64,000 nucleotides of DNA from contig JAAONU010000006.1 in assembly GCA_012932295.1 (NCBI GenBank), positions 30,406,882-30,470,881 on the forward strand, written 5' to 3'. The notes beneath the pieces were generated by a model. It ran no database searches and had not been told where the DNA came from. It saw only the letters and a program-made list of their open reading frames with translations. The DNA comes from Cyclina sinensis (lineage: Eukaryota; Mollusca; Bivalvia; Venerida; Veneridae). The translations under genes and the position numbers were made by a program. Below are positions 25,851-38,300 of the stretch, in pieces (the first letter of the stretch is position 1; every line of letters begins with the position of its first letter).

Positions 25851-26192
25851 GTAAGCTTTCCTGGCCCTCAAATAAAAGAAAAGAAAATAGTAATCACTGC
25901 TACAGTCGCCTGGGTACTCGATCGACAAGGTTTAAAGTTAGCAAGTTAAAATAAATGGAATACCTGTATTATGGGCGAAATGTACCAGGTGATTTTTTTT
26001 CTTTTTTTAACCTTTGACCTACCAAAAGTTTCTTTTGCCTATTCTGTAAAGCCAGAATTCGAAATATTTTATTTTAATTATTATCATTTGACACAGAAAA
26101 CAATGTCACACGATATAGTTTCAGTTTTGCAAATATTAATTATCTTATGATGTCATTAAATTACCATGAAACTATTGGTTACATGTATTTAC

Positions 26193-26315
26193 CTCTGCAA
26201 GACTTAAAGCATCACTCAGTCGCTTTTTGATTTCTTCATCGACACCCTTTTCTTTACACAAGTCCTTGATTTTGTAGATTTCGTCGATAGCTGGATCAAA
26301 AATTTCATATGCCAT
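26193..26315 (-). pseudogene. O-methyltransferase copy C, lone exon 1
   Basis: This 123-nt exon encodes 41 residues starting MAYEIFDPAIDEIYKIKDLC and ends at a good donor (GAG|GTAAAT). It matches exon 1 of copies A and D in length, phase 0 and nearly all residues. Roughly 200-300 bp of homologous intron 1 follow to about 25870. Then the homology ends at the LINE/Polinton debris, and no exons 2-6 are found to the left. The exon itself is undamaged, so the gene was probably cut off by deletion or insertion rather than by slow decay. It is the leftmost member of the array in this window. Confidence 0.8.
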
Positions 26316-28329
26316 TTTACCGGAGGTCTGGAAAAATGCACGTGCGGATAGTCAAAGCCAAAACTGACTCAAGAAACCATGTTTTGCGTTCATGTCTGAC
26401 AAAAACACAACATACAAATATGGAAATAATATAAATTAAAAAGAAACCAAATTGAATGTTTTTCATCTATATTTGGACCTATATTGTTACCTTTCCTTGA
26501 ATGCTTGAACGCAATGTTTGCGTCATTTGCTCGATGCAGGAGTTTAAAAGTAGGTTTTAAATTAAAAAGATATAAGTATTCAATTATCGCATTGTATGTA
26601 CATTGTAATTCGTGAATAACGTCTTTACTGTACATATGCTTTTAATAATGAGTTGTTCAGACTGAAAACTAAATGCTCCAAATGACCTACCATATAATCC
26701 GATTAAGTTTATAGTAAAAAGGTACTCGTGCAAAATATCCAAGTATATGACTTTAAGATGATTAAATGTTGCTCTTTATACCGCAGTGGGTCACAAACTG
26801 GGGAGATAACTCATTAAACTATATGCGTTGCTGAACTGAAACACTAACTGCTTCACTTGACTGTTGGAGCAATTGAATATTGTCTATAATTCCAGTCACG
26901 ACTGCATTTTCTATAAAGTTATTACTTTTTTTAGTCTTCTACACTTAACATACGAAAGTAGCAATTTCCTAGCTTGTGTAAAAACATCTGCTTTTATGCT
27001 GCGTAGTTTATGTATTTACTAAATGTATATATATGTATGACTGAATAATAAAGGGGAGATCACCGCCAAGGAGACAAATTATAACATGTTTAAGCATTTT
27101 ACGTCAGGTAAAAGGGAAAAGATCCAAACTTTTATTGCTGTATGGATATTCCTCAAATTGATACATGGCGAAAGAATATTTGAGAAATCTTGAAACGAAC
27201 AATCATCCAAATGTGTTATATCAAACAAATCTTCTAACGTGAAAAGTATTTTGTTTCAACATTATGTCTTGAGAAATTCTTCTTGGACATTTCTAAGTGG
27301 TATTTCGAATTTGATTAAAAAAACTTGATAGTTTATGTCTTTAAGTCTTAACAGATCATACCTTAAAAAAAAAAAACAAGTTGATCCACGTATTCGTCTG
27401 GATTCAAAACATTTATACGTTACCATCGCATTTACGATCATTAGATGGGAGGTCACTCTGTAAGATATTTATATATACATAATGCAGTTGTCTCTCTTCT
27501 ACCTCTTTTGCACCATTATATTTGATCATCGGGACATCCTTGCTGAATGAAGAAATAACAAAATGTAAGATACAAAATGAACAGTGTTAATTTACTGTTC
27601 TGTACAATAAAAACAAACAGACTCATTGTAAGGATATATTTGGGGTTGTCATGAGGAACCCCTTATTTATCTCCACGTCATTTCTACAGGAATGCGACTT
27701 GGAAGAAACAAAGAAACGGTAAGGAAAGTCTTGACATTTTGTATTTAAGATTAAATTGTAATGTATACAAGAAAAGGTTTGGTTAGAACAAACAACTGTT
27801 AATTAAAGATGATCTCTCTGGAGATTTCTTCGATTCGATCACATTGTGTGGGTTATCTTATATAAATAAGCCGCCATGTTTATATTTATTTTCACATCCT
27901 TTTATGATATTTAATTTTTTTCATGCATCAGGGCACATGTAAAATGAAAATGAAATATTAATGATTAACATGTTGGCTTATTTATAGGACAATGGAGGAG
28001 GACGCTTAGGAGCTTTGTTATGATATTTTGCAAAACTCTTATGCTATGTTCATATACCAGAAAATAACGTTCCTGGAACACAAGAAGAAGAACTAGGGTT
28101 ATTTATCCTCGGTACCGGCCGAAGCCATTTGACCGAGCATCCTGGAACACAATTCTTGTAACACCTTTTTTATAGGTTTAAATGCCAGGTAAGTGTTCAC
28201 CAGAAAAAAATGCACAAGTCTAAGTATATAAATCTTCTTGTCAAAGGAATTTTTATAACAATGAATAGAACTTTTATTGCAACTGTAGAAGGTTTTGTAC
28301 AATCTTCTTGTCATGTGAATCTAATAGTT
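26316..28329. repeat. Upstream spacer of copy C (duplicated unit, block 1)
   Basis: No gene is seen, but the DNA is shared with the other spacers. A landmark near 26740-26800 (TATATGACTTT...GCTCTTTATACCGCAGTG) recurs near 43206-43250 (copy A) and 49099-49145 (copy B). A second landmark (GGGGAGATCAC...GACTGATTAT-like) occurs near 27055, 43550 and 49460. Conservation runs across hundreds of bases. The promoter of the methyltransferase should lie just upstream of 26315, but no convincing TATA box or initiator could be singled out. Confidence 0.6.
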
Positions 28330-28620
28330 TTCTTTATTCTTTCCACAAAGACCTATGTAATAGTGTAATAGCATTTTTGAGTAGCGTGAAAGCCAACTTG
28401 TTTTTGTCAATTTGTTCTGCACGGACGATTTCTCGAGATTCTCTAACTTTCCCGCCCTGTTTCCAGGTTACTGTCTGATTGCACAATATATTGAGCAATG
28501 ATGGTGGACTGTCACACTGTTCCTCTTCCTTTATTTCGTAATTTCTCATATCCTTTCTGTTCTTTTGTTGCTTTGGGCGTTTTTTTGGCCATGCACAGCA
28601 CCAAGGTTATTGAAGTCACG
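28330..28620. repeat. Duplicated spacer block 2, copy C
   Basis: This block (GATTTCTCGAGATTCTCTAA ... TTGCTTTGGGCGTTTTT) is repeated at 44815-45135 upstream of copy A and at 56150-56425 upstream of copy B. Order and orientation relative to the methyltransferase exons are the same in all three, which shows that the spacer was duplicated together with the gene. Confidence 0.75.
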
Positions 28621-28813
28621 AAAGAGGGAGGGTAATGAACTTCGAACTACTACCGATTTGAATTAAAGTCAAGCGATCGAACAAACAATTGTTTGTGTTT
28701 ATTATAACAAACATAGAAGACAAAGGTTATAACACTTGGAATACAAACAGAACGATAAAAACTTTATTTTGGAAAATTTTTAAAAGAATATTTCACAAAC
28801 TGTAAAAAAGCAT

Positions 28814-29203
28814 TTATTCAAGAGGGGAGAATATATATGGACGTTGTAAGCTGATGACCATGAAATGTGCAAATTCAGCTGTATCTAAGTCAGTAGCGTT
28901 TACATTAACAAGGTTCCATCCCTGTTGTCCATATAACGTGATGTGACACTCTAACACGTGAAAGCCAAAACTGTCGAGTAAAGTAACTCGCTCGACATAA
29001 GATATACGCATCTGAATTTCACGGAAAAAGGCAAAGTTCCAAACCTCGACCTTGAAATTCATTGATATAACTGGAAATCTATATTGTGTAGACTCGCTTT
29101 TCACAAGCCTCACGTGCATTTTGCCTGGTGATTGTACGTTTTTCATGTCATTCGATGAAACTAGAAGCTTACAGTAGAAGTCTAGAAACAATATGCATGT
29201 GTG
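28814..29203 (-). CDS. Conserved open frame of unknown function (spacer block 3, copy C)
   Basis: On the minus strand a frame of about 125 codons is open; its first ATG is at 29146, giving 111 codons. I do not recognise the protein. Tracts such as FGFHVLECHIT and DLDTAEFAHFMVI can be lined up in the same phase in the diverged copies at 45370-45665 and, in part, 56745-57020, and the final LE-stop is conserved. Those copies contain stops or frame changes. It may be a last exon of a gene duplicated with the array, a piece of an old transposon, or transcribed spacer. It lies 2.5 kb upstream of exon 1 of copy C, on the same strand. Confidence 0.25.
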   Translation of the reverse strand, partial: HTCILFLDFYCKLLVSSNDMKNVQSPGKMHVRLVKSESTQYRFPVISMNFKVEVWNFAFFREIQMRISYVERVTLLDSFGFHVLECHITLYGQQGWNLVNVNATDLDTAEFAHFMVISLQRPYIFSPLE

Positions 29204-29220
29204 TCACAAATCAGATCATA

Positions 29221-29826
29221 TGACCAACGACACAGGAAAAAGGACACTCCGACATAACTTTTGGAAACTGACCTTTTTACTTTTTTTGAACAAATGATAT
29301 CCCAGAATTAATGTCTGAAAATTTCAGCTTCCTGCATAGTGCAAATACGATGTACTTTTATGTTTAAGAGGAACATGATGGGCAAATTTGATGTTCTTTA
29401 AAATGACGTCACATACCCTAATTTGACGTCAAATTTTATCTATGTTCCCGTCGGAATTAGATTAACATGGCAGATTTCAGACACTTAAATTTTACCTATT
29501 TTATTTTTAAGATTATATACCTTTTCAGTGTATCCAACATTTTTACAAAAATATTATTGTTATCATTCAAAATTGTGTTTTGTTCAGTTGATATCATTTT
29601 ATACAAGGGAAACTGTCCCCAAAAACTGTTGCCATGGTAATGGTAATCAAGAAATTTGATACAAAAAAGTCATTTTTGTGAAGGACAATATTCAGGCTAT
29701 CAACATTTCACTTTAATTCTAGATTGGAAGAGCACACAAATTTTACCATTTTTGCTGATTTTCAATTCAGTATATTTCAATAGTATACCAAATGCCCGAG
29801 TGCCCTTTTTCCCGTGACGTTGGTCA
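29221..29826. mobile_element. 606-bp TA-flanked MITE
   Basis: Terminal inverted repeats of about 35 bp (TGACCAACGACACAGGAAAA at the left end; the complement of TGACCAACGTCACGGGAAAA at the right end) differ at a few positions. TA borders both ends (29219-29220 and 29827-29828). The interior is AT-rich and non-coding. It sits just beyond block 3 of spacer C and has no counterpart in spacers A and B, so it arrived after the duplication. Confidence 0.7.
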
Positions 29827-29828
29827 TA

Positions 29829-31447
29829 TTATCAAAGCTGTAAAGCGAAGGTTTTATTGTTTTAAATATTTTTCTTATATCTTTTGTACACTTTCATTTT
29901 TTTCTGATAAATACAGGGTTTGCATTTTGTAAGTAAAAGCTTATATATCATGTATATGAATGGCTGTTATTAAATAAACCAGTTTAAATATTATTACTTT
30001 TGGTGATGCAATAATTACAATTACAATTGTAATTGTAATTACAATTACAGGTGTTTACAGAAATGCTTTTTGTAAAGTGTATCATTGGCTATTTAATTCC
30101 TATAATGTCCTTTTTTACACATTAATGTAACATTTGGCTGATTGTGCTCGAAAGATAACTAACCCTACTTATACTGATCACGTCTGATTTTGACTGAGAA
30201 CAGAAGGGTTGGGCTATTGAAAATTTTTTATATTAGAAGCCTGAAAAATTTATAATTTTTATATAAAAATACTGACTTCTGGGTAAGTAAATGCTTACTT
30301 TATTTCTGCTAGGTTGTTTAGTTGTTTTTGTCTTTTACATAGAAATACATTAACGTTTCATTGTTGATTTGTAAACTGTGTGTACTTACTAGAGAGACTT
30401 TACTTTAGAATTGTATCACGTGTCTTGAAATATAACATTGCTCTGCAGATTGCAAGACAGATTTGACAATGGTATTCAGTGTGGATATTTGCATCAAAGG
30501 AAACCTTGTTTAGACTCGTCTATATACCCACATCAGCAAGGACTTTTGTAACAGCTTGTTTGCTTTTTCTGAAATAAGTCCCTTATTGTTTTAGTTTTCA
30601 CACATGTGATGAAATATGTGCATTCAGTTTGTACCAACGAAAACGGGAACGTGCGGTAATAAAAATGGCATTTGATCATTTTTTCTGGTACTCAAACAGA
30701 AATAAGCTGGAAAACTGATCGCATAGAGAAGTGTTGGTACCAGCAATGAAGACTGACACCGTACATTTTGTGCATTTTGAGTAAGTACTAATTACAACGA
30801 GTTAACAGTGTTTGCATTCGATATAAGTTTACGTTGCCTACATCGAAAATATGAAAAATCGGAACTGGCGGCGGGTAAATGAAATTTTCTTCAAAAATGT
30901 ATTATAAGCGCTTTTTAGCCGCAAGTCACACTTACAGCATAAGACTAAAATGTACAACAGGTTTTAAAACAGCTGTTGTTTGCGTTCGATAAAGTTTACT
31001 CTTACCACCATTGCAATGCCATGGACATCACCTAATTATAACGATTACAACAATTTCATTTCAAACAACAATTGACTGTACTTTCATGGAAATGCATTTT
31101 AAGGCTGACGGTCCATGTGTTGTCAATGAAAACAAACGTTTGTATTTATCTGTAAAAAGTATTAAACCTTACACAGACTTGCATGTATATGAGAGCAGAA
31201 GTGTTGTTCGTTTGCTGACAAAATGAATACTCTTAGATTAGAAAGCCATAACAATAAAGCCATGCTATAGTATTCATTCAATGCAACTCTGGAGAAAGCG
31301 GACTAAGAAATTTTCTGTTTATATGTAACATAGAAAATATTGCAACTGCTTTTAAACGGTAGCGTGAAAGAAACATGTGTAACTGCACTTTATGTTTTAT
31401 ATATGAATGGTAATGGTCTATGAAATGAAATAATTTATATAAAGATT
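29829..31447. other. Spacer upstream of block 3, copy C
   Basis: No gene. A palindrome of ATTACAATTACAATTGTAAT type lies at 30013-30050. The stretch 30540-31090 is homologous to about 45950-46330 in spacer A (CTTTTGTAACAGCTTGTTTG versus TTTTTGTAACAGCCTGTTTG), so the duplicated unit extends this far and runs into the 3' end of copy A. Confidence 0.5.
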
Positions 31448-31453
31448 TTTATT
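31448..31453 (-). terminator. Possible poly(A) signal AATAAA
   Basis: On the minus strand AATAAA lies here, in a segment of about 110 bp shared with the 3' side of copy D (AATAAA at 58539-58544). It is about 900 nt beyond the stop codon of copy A but only 135 nt beyond that of copy D. Its conservation supports a role, while the long distance in A leaves doubt. Confidence 0.3.
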
Positions 31454-32355
31454 GTGCACCTTTTATGGTAGATTTAAAGAGTTCACACTTTCAAAATAAT
31501 AGGTGTTGAGTAATAAATTACATGCATTTTAAGAGTATACTGTGGTGTAGAATTATCGTTAATACCATCAATATTTACGGTTTATTGTTGTTTTATCAAC
31601 ATATTTGAGTATTATGGCTTGATTTGAGGAAATGTCAATTTAAATTAACATTGAAATATACTTTGCAGCTCGTCTGCAACATGGTCTATTTTTGCTCGGG
31701 GTCTAGTAAATACAGAATTCCCTGTGAATTTGTTCTTTGGTCTTAAGAGACTTGTTGAAGGGGGATGGAAAGATTTTCAAGTTTTATGTATTTGTCTAAA
31801 TTCGCAACATTTCAGGTTCTATGTCAAATCAATAGCTTAAGCACGTATCCGAGGTAACAAAGTCTGGTGCCTACCCCAGCATTTGTGTCACCAGCAAGAT
31901 ACAGGTACGTGTGGTCTCTATCTTTCCGTGCTATTTCTTTTTGCAAAATTATTAAAAAGATCACCATTGTAAAAAATAGATTTTTTATGTTGTAAATAAA
32001 TACACAGCTTCTAGAATAATAATGTAGTAATTCTTTTATCAACGGATATCCATAGGACATATTCACAATCATTTTACATTGTCCGTACGTAAGGCACTAA
32101 TATATTACAAGCGTAAATACCGATTCCTCCAGATATTCGCTTAAAAGATTGAGTATTTTGCTTTGAGAAAAACCTGTTATTATCAATATAAACTAAGTCT
32201 GTCAAATCGAGGTGTCTTTCTTATGTACAAAAACTATCAAAATTGTTTACAAAAGTTCAGTTTGCTGGTAACGACATTTGTATTACTGATATCCGAGGAA
32301 GGCAATGGTTGTGACTGATTCATTAACAGGTCACAGTATGTACGGACTTCTGTTT

Positions 32356-35300
32356 CTATAAATAAACATCTTCTTTTCTCCTAACAATGAAGGCACCATC
32401 TCTTATAGGAACGAGAACCTGTAAACGATAAAAGATTCATCAAATCATACACGTCATTACATTTTACCACATCGAAGATGTAGTGTAGTTTGTAGATAAC
32501 TTATGGAGGACAAAGGTAAGATTCTTATTAGAGGCTGTTAAGATGGAACTGTTTAATCAGTTGGTGAGCGATAATAAGTAAAAGCCTGCCACCTTACACT
32601 GAAATTATGTAAAATATATATATTAAATAACTAAATGAACTGATTGCAAGGTATCAGGGAGTAGATGTTTTCATAAGATAAATTGTGCCATAATCAAGTG
32701 ACTGAAAAAGTGGACTCGGACTTAATGTCCCATTCAACTAATAAGGTCATATTGGAACAGGCTCGACCAAGAGTATTTGCATGAAAACTCACATACAAAC
32801 AAATCCCAAGGTTTCACGCAGTGCTGAAAATACGGCTCAGCTGCTGATGGAGATCCTATATTCCGTGAAAAGTTTATATTTTTCTCCTTAGACACATGTC
32901 CTATAGAAGTCGATGAAAAAAATGAAATACTTGCGTGTAATTTTCTTTTTTCAAACGGAGCCAGATTTGACAGTTTTGTCTTGGTTTTGAAGTCTTTAGT
33001 GACGCCACGGTCACGTGCTATTGCTACACTGATACAGTGACGTTACAAAATTCAGGTATTTTCAAAAAGAAAATCAATAACATGTTCACGTTTGTATGAG
33101 TAGTGGCAGCACAACGTTACATCATATACAGTTCACGGCGAATTCAGCTCACGCATGAGCTATATTCGTAGGATGAGTACGTATACAAGCATGCAACGAC
33201 AATAGCTCACGTATGCTATATACGTTGGATATACACATATGTTTTTCAGTTATGTATGTCGTCATAACTTATATACCTCACATGGTCAGTGACCAGTATT
33301 AAACAAAATTATGACTGAAAATCTTTTCAGTTTGCATCAATCACCATCATCATTATTATCATCATCGCCATCGTCGTTGTTGAAGTAGTAGTAGTAGTAG
33401 TTGCCGTAACTGTAGCACTAGTAGTGGTGAAAGAAGAAGTAGTAGTTATAGTAATAATCATCGTTGTTGTTGAGTTTCCATCACCAACAAAGGTGCCGTC
33501 TTTGTCTTCATCATCATCATCACAATCTACGTCGTCGCCATCATTATCATCACCACAACTATCAACATCATAATCATCATCACAATCTACGTCGTCGTCA
33601 TCATTATCATCACCACAACTATCAACATCATAATCATCATCACAATCTACGTTGTCGTCATCATTATCATCACCACAACTATCAACATCATAATCATCAT
33701 CACAATCTACGTTGTCGTCATCATTATCATCACCACAATTATCAACATCATCATCATTATCACAATAAACGTCGTCGTCATCATTATCATCACCACAATT
33801 ATCAACATCATCATCATCAAAATAATAACACAATCCAAAGAAAAAACAGACAGAGAAGAATTACAGTTTTGATGATTAATATGATAATGGTGATGATTAT
33901 AAGCGACGATGATGATTATGATGATATAAACGGCGACAATGGTTGTGTTGGTGATCATGCTGTTAATGTCACTGCTAATGTTGTTTTTTAATGATGATAG
34001 TGATAATGGCGATATGATGAACACCACGGATTTTGTAGTATTGACAATAGTAATGCTTGTTACAAAAATAACAAAGATTGACCATAAAGATGTTGATGGA
34101 GATGGCGATATTGATGGTAGTAATCATGCATTGGCGGCTGTTGCTTCAATCTGATTGAAATCAGTTAGATCGTGTACTTCAGTCATAAAGCTGTTGCTTC
34201 TGCTATTGATGATGATGTTGACGATGATGGTGAAAAAGCAATGTTTAATAATGGCATTGCTGAATATAATTTCGACGTATCAAATATTAGCTTTAAACAG
34301 TGATATACAGCATCCTGACGTATACAGCTTACAGTAATTTGTATTTGGTGTAAGCTTGTACGGCTTTATCTTCAAATACGTGAGCTGCTGGTTTAAATCG
34401 TGAGCTGCTGGCTTAAGATGTATACGGTGTAACACACCTACTCACCATGAAAATATCGTCTCTTGATTTCAAATATTCGTTGCACTTTCTTATTTCAAGT
34501 CCAAGTTGGTTGGTTGATTTCCTATTGTAGGCGTTGCCATACCACAAAGCATTGTCGAAAACGACCGTCCCATCTTTAGCCAATATGTCTTTTTCCATCA
34601 CCGTCTGTTTATATGGAAACAGGAAGAGATAAAATTATATAGTAGCTGAAAAAAAGTAAGATAAACACAAAGGAGAATTCGAACTTACTGTCTTGAAACA
34701 TATGAATGCCAGATAAAAACTAACTGCGTAAATGAGGATTATGGATTGTTTTACCTGGTTTTAGTAGGTTAAAAACGTTTTTCGCTATTTCAATGTTAAT
34801 TATATCTATGTAACCGCGTTAAATTGTCCCATTAAATATTCTGTCTTCAGTATAGTTTTCAACTCACAGTTGTAAACTTTACATTTTTTGGCAGTTCTAC
34901 TGACTCATACCGCTCTTCAAGCTTATGAACTCATAAGCTTAACTTGTACTGAACCTAAGTTTGGGACCTATTAACAAACAACTAACTAAAATGATAAAGA
35001 AAGAAAGAAAGAAAGAAATAACTCATAAGCTTAATAGATACTGGGCATAAGTTTTTCCTATAAATAACTCAATATACCTCAATATATATATACCTTAAAG
35101 TAATCTACATAACCATCTTTATTTGCATCAATAAAGATAAAATCAAACTGAGCTCTTTCTTCTGCCAGCTTCTGTAACGTTTCCTTTGCGTCTCCTTAAA
35201 CGTAAGAGAGATAAAATGACGACAGAAGTGGTTTATGGAACAGCGTTACTGCGTTTATTCTTGCTTGGTGACATTAGAACTTGCATAATATTTGAATTCA

Positions 35301-38300
35301 TCTTGCTTTATGGCATTGGAAACCTGTATCTTGCTGAATAACATCATTCTTTATGGTACTGAATGCGCTGTCCTCTCATTGCAACTTCATTTGTTCCTCT
35401 CCGACATATGCAATATGCTATATGTTAAATTGCAGCTTTCTTTACTGTTAACGCAATATGCTCGGCGTTCTATCGAACAATTTTTTAATTACTAGTTTTT
35501 ATAATACTTGATGTAAAATGATACGTTCCCTTCAATTACCTTACTTTGCAGAATGTATTTTACTGCATATCATCTACCTTCGTGTATCGAATCTATTTCA
35601 TCATTAATAATTAATTTTGGTCTGTTCTCAGCTATTTTGTCCTGTCTTATCACTCTTATTCTTCAATGCATTCATTCAACACAAATATAAGAACATTTCA
35701 TAAACACTAAGCACCGAACACGAGGATGACAACGATTCCTATAACAAAGTATTCACTTTACGGTAAGCAATAAGCAGTAAGCATAATGCGATTTGCAATA
35801 TTTGTGTTCATATAATGACAACAGATGGCGCTTTGTCGGGACATTCCGTTATTTTCCGGATGGTCCCGCTATTTTGCGAACAGATTTTGCAAAGTTTTGA
35901 TGTTTATTTCAATTCTTTGTTTGCATACCAAAAATTTTGACTAAATCATAAGTGGAATATCCTTAAACGGTACAACTCTGAGAATGATTATTTTACATGA
36001 GTCATCATCGGTAACCCAGGTTATTTAACATTCCAGATAAATACGGTACAATTTAGTTTAATCGGAATACGTACCGTGGGTTCCGACGATGTTAAATATT
36101 TGGATTAATGACAACGCTCGAAAAGAAAAAAACACAACAAAACTCCAAATGACAAACATGCAAAAAGCACAAATCCCAAAAAATAGTTTGAATAGAGCAT
36201 GAAGAAAGTTGGATGATACATTAAGCTACATGACCTCGCATTTTGATTATTCCAACACAGTACAAAAGACGACGAAATAGCACAAGATTGAATGAAGAGT
36301 TATGCAAGTTCAAAGGCCAACAATCAATGAAAGAATGATAGAATTAAGCATAACGCAAGTTCCAATGAAATAAAGCATACGGAATCAAACATAATGCAAG
36401 TTCCAATGTCATCAAGCAAGATGAAATCAAGCATAATGCAAGTACCAGTGCCATGAAGCAAGATACAATCAAGCATTCTGTAAGTACTAATGTTATCAAG
36501 CAAGATAGAATCAAGCATAATATAAGTACCAATGTCACCAAGCAAGATGGAATAAATGCAGTAATTCTGTTCCATAGTGGTTGCATACATCTGTATACAT
36601 TTAAAACAGTACAAGATTTTTGGAAACTTCGAGTCACATCGGTTGTGTTTATTTTCTTTTTTTCTTTCTTTAAAACACTCCATCTTCTGCCGGTTGAAAG
36701 TTGGTAAGGATTGTTTGTTTAACATACGCCTTTGTTCCTTTCTACGATATGTGCTCAGTCTTTGCGCGTGTCTCTATTGGCAGTGATTCCCCGATTTTTA
36801 CACTTGTCGCTATCTTGGTATATCCCGCAAAGCAGATATTGTACATCTTTTATTTTGTTTCATCCGCGTATTTTGCAGTGCAGCAAATAACGGAACGATA
36901 ATATCATTGCTAGCTTTATTAACAATTTTAAAAGAATGATACCGAAAAAGTCTAGTCTGAATGAAAAAGCTGAGTTTTGGGGTAAAGTGGTTTAGTTTAG
37001 TTTAGATTAGACTCATTTATTTTACATCGATTGCGATACATGTTCTGACTACTTATTATTATCACGCTCGATGACTGCTTCCTGGGTTGCATACCAGTAA
37101 TCGCGCAGTGTGGAGGAATGTGAAGATCGTGAGAGAATCTCGCCTCTGACGGGATTCGAGTCCGCGACATCCGGATTGGGAGCCCTGTGCTCTACCCCTG
37201 GACCTCGGTGCCTCCTCGGTTAAGTGGTATGAAAACAACACCACACAGAGTTACCTCCCCTATGATATCCGTTAAATTGGCGGAGCATCACATAACCGGT
37301 ATACAATGTGCTCTTTGGTATCAAATTCTTTTATTAAAAAGGCAAAATAATTATTCAGTTATATAGGTCAATAACAAATGATGAAACTAAAAAGAAGAAA
37401 AAACAGCTAAAGTGGAATTCGTTCAGTTAATGACGAGTTCTTAAAAGTGAAATCAAATATACCTATTCGAATAGAAATTTTCTTTCCATGAGGTGATTTG
37501 TTGAAAAGTTCTCTTGCAATGTCTTCTAAGAACGGATCAAATTCCAGTGTAGTTACAGTGCCATCTTCCGGAAGTACTTCTGCGCATGCTAAAGCGGCAT
37601 ATCCGGTAAACATGCCGATTTCAAGAACACGTTTAGCTTTTGACATGCTGATTAGACCTTGCAGGAATTTACCTGAAATGTCCCATGTTAAAAAAAGGCA
37701 CGTGAAATTGTTACATTACTTTTTAAATCAGAAAATAGAAACTGTTTGCTTTGTTGCGACTGTTTGTGGTGACAGCTGCTTCTTTTCAAGAGCTTTGATT
37801 GTTCTGATACAAGAAAAAACAGTTTTAAAACATCCTTTAAACTTACTTTTGCTTTTACCATTAAAAATGAAACGTTCCTGGCGCTTAGTGCTCTGTCTTA
37901 AAGCCGGGGTAGGATCTGCACCAGGAATAATCATATTTGGATATAAGGTCCGATCAAGTGTACTTACTGGGTGGCGATTGCACGAAATCTATCAAAATTC
38001 CACCTTTCGGGAATCTCTTGCAAGTTTAAGTCCCCTGTTTATTGTGTGTGAACTAGGGCTTAAGATAAGAACTGGGTATTGGTTATTCATTATTCAGCCG
38101 GATTCGAATTCCGAGCCTTCTCGAAATTGGGTATTCGACCTGAAAGGGCCGAATACCCATATTTGATTCAATTCCTAGCCAGCTAGGAGCTGGGTATTCA
38201 ATTAAACGAAAACGTTTCTAATTGCCAGCCAACTGGCAGTTGGGTATTTGTCCTGAAAGGGCCGAAATTCAATTACTAGCCAGCTGGGGTTTGGGTTTTC

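Noticed and set aside
33327..34337. Long His-rich, Asp-rich and Met-rich open frames as possible metal-binding proteins
   Set aside because: They are translations of a 60-bp minisatellite and GAT repeats inside intron 5 of the methyltransferase; they are open on both strands with no splice or start support.
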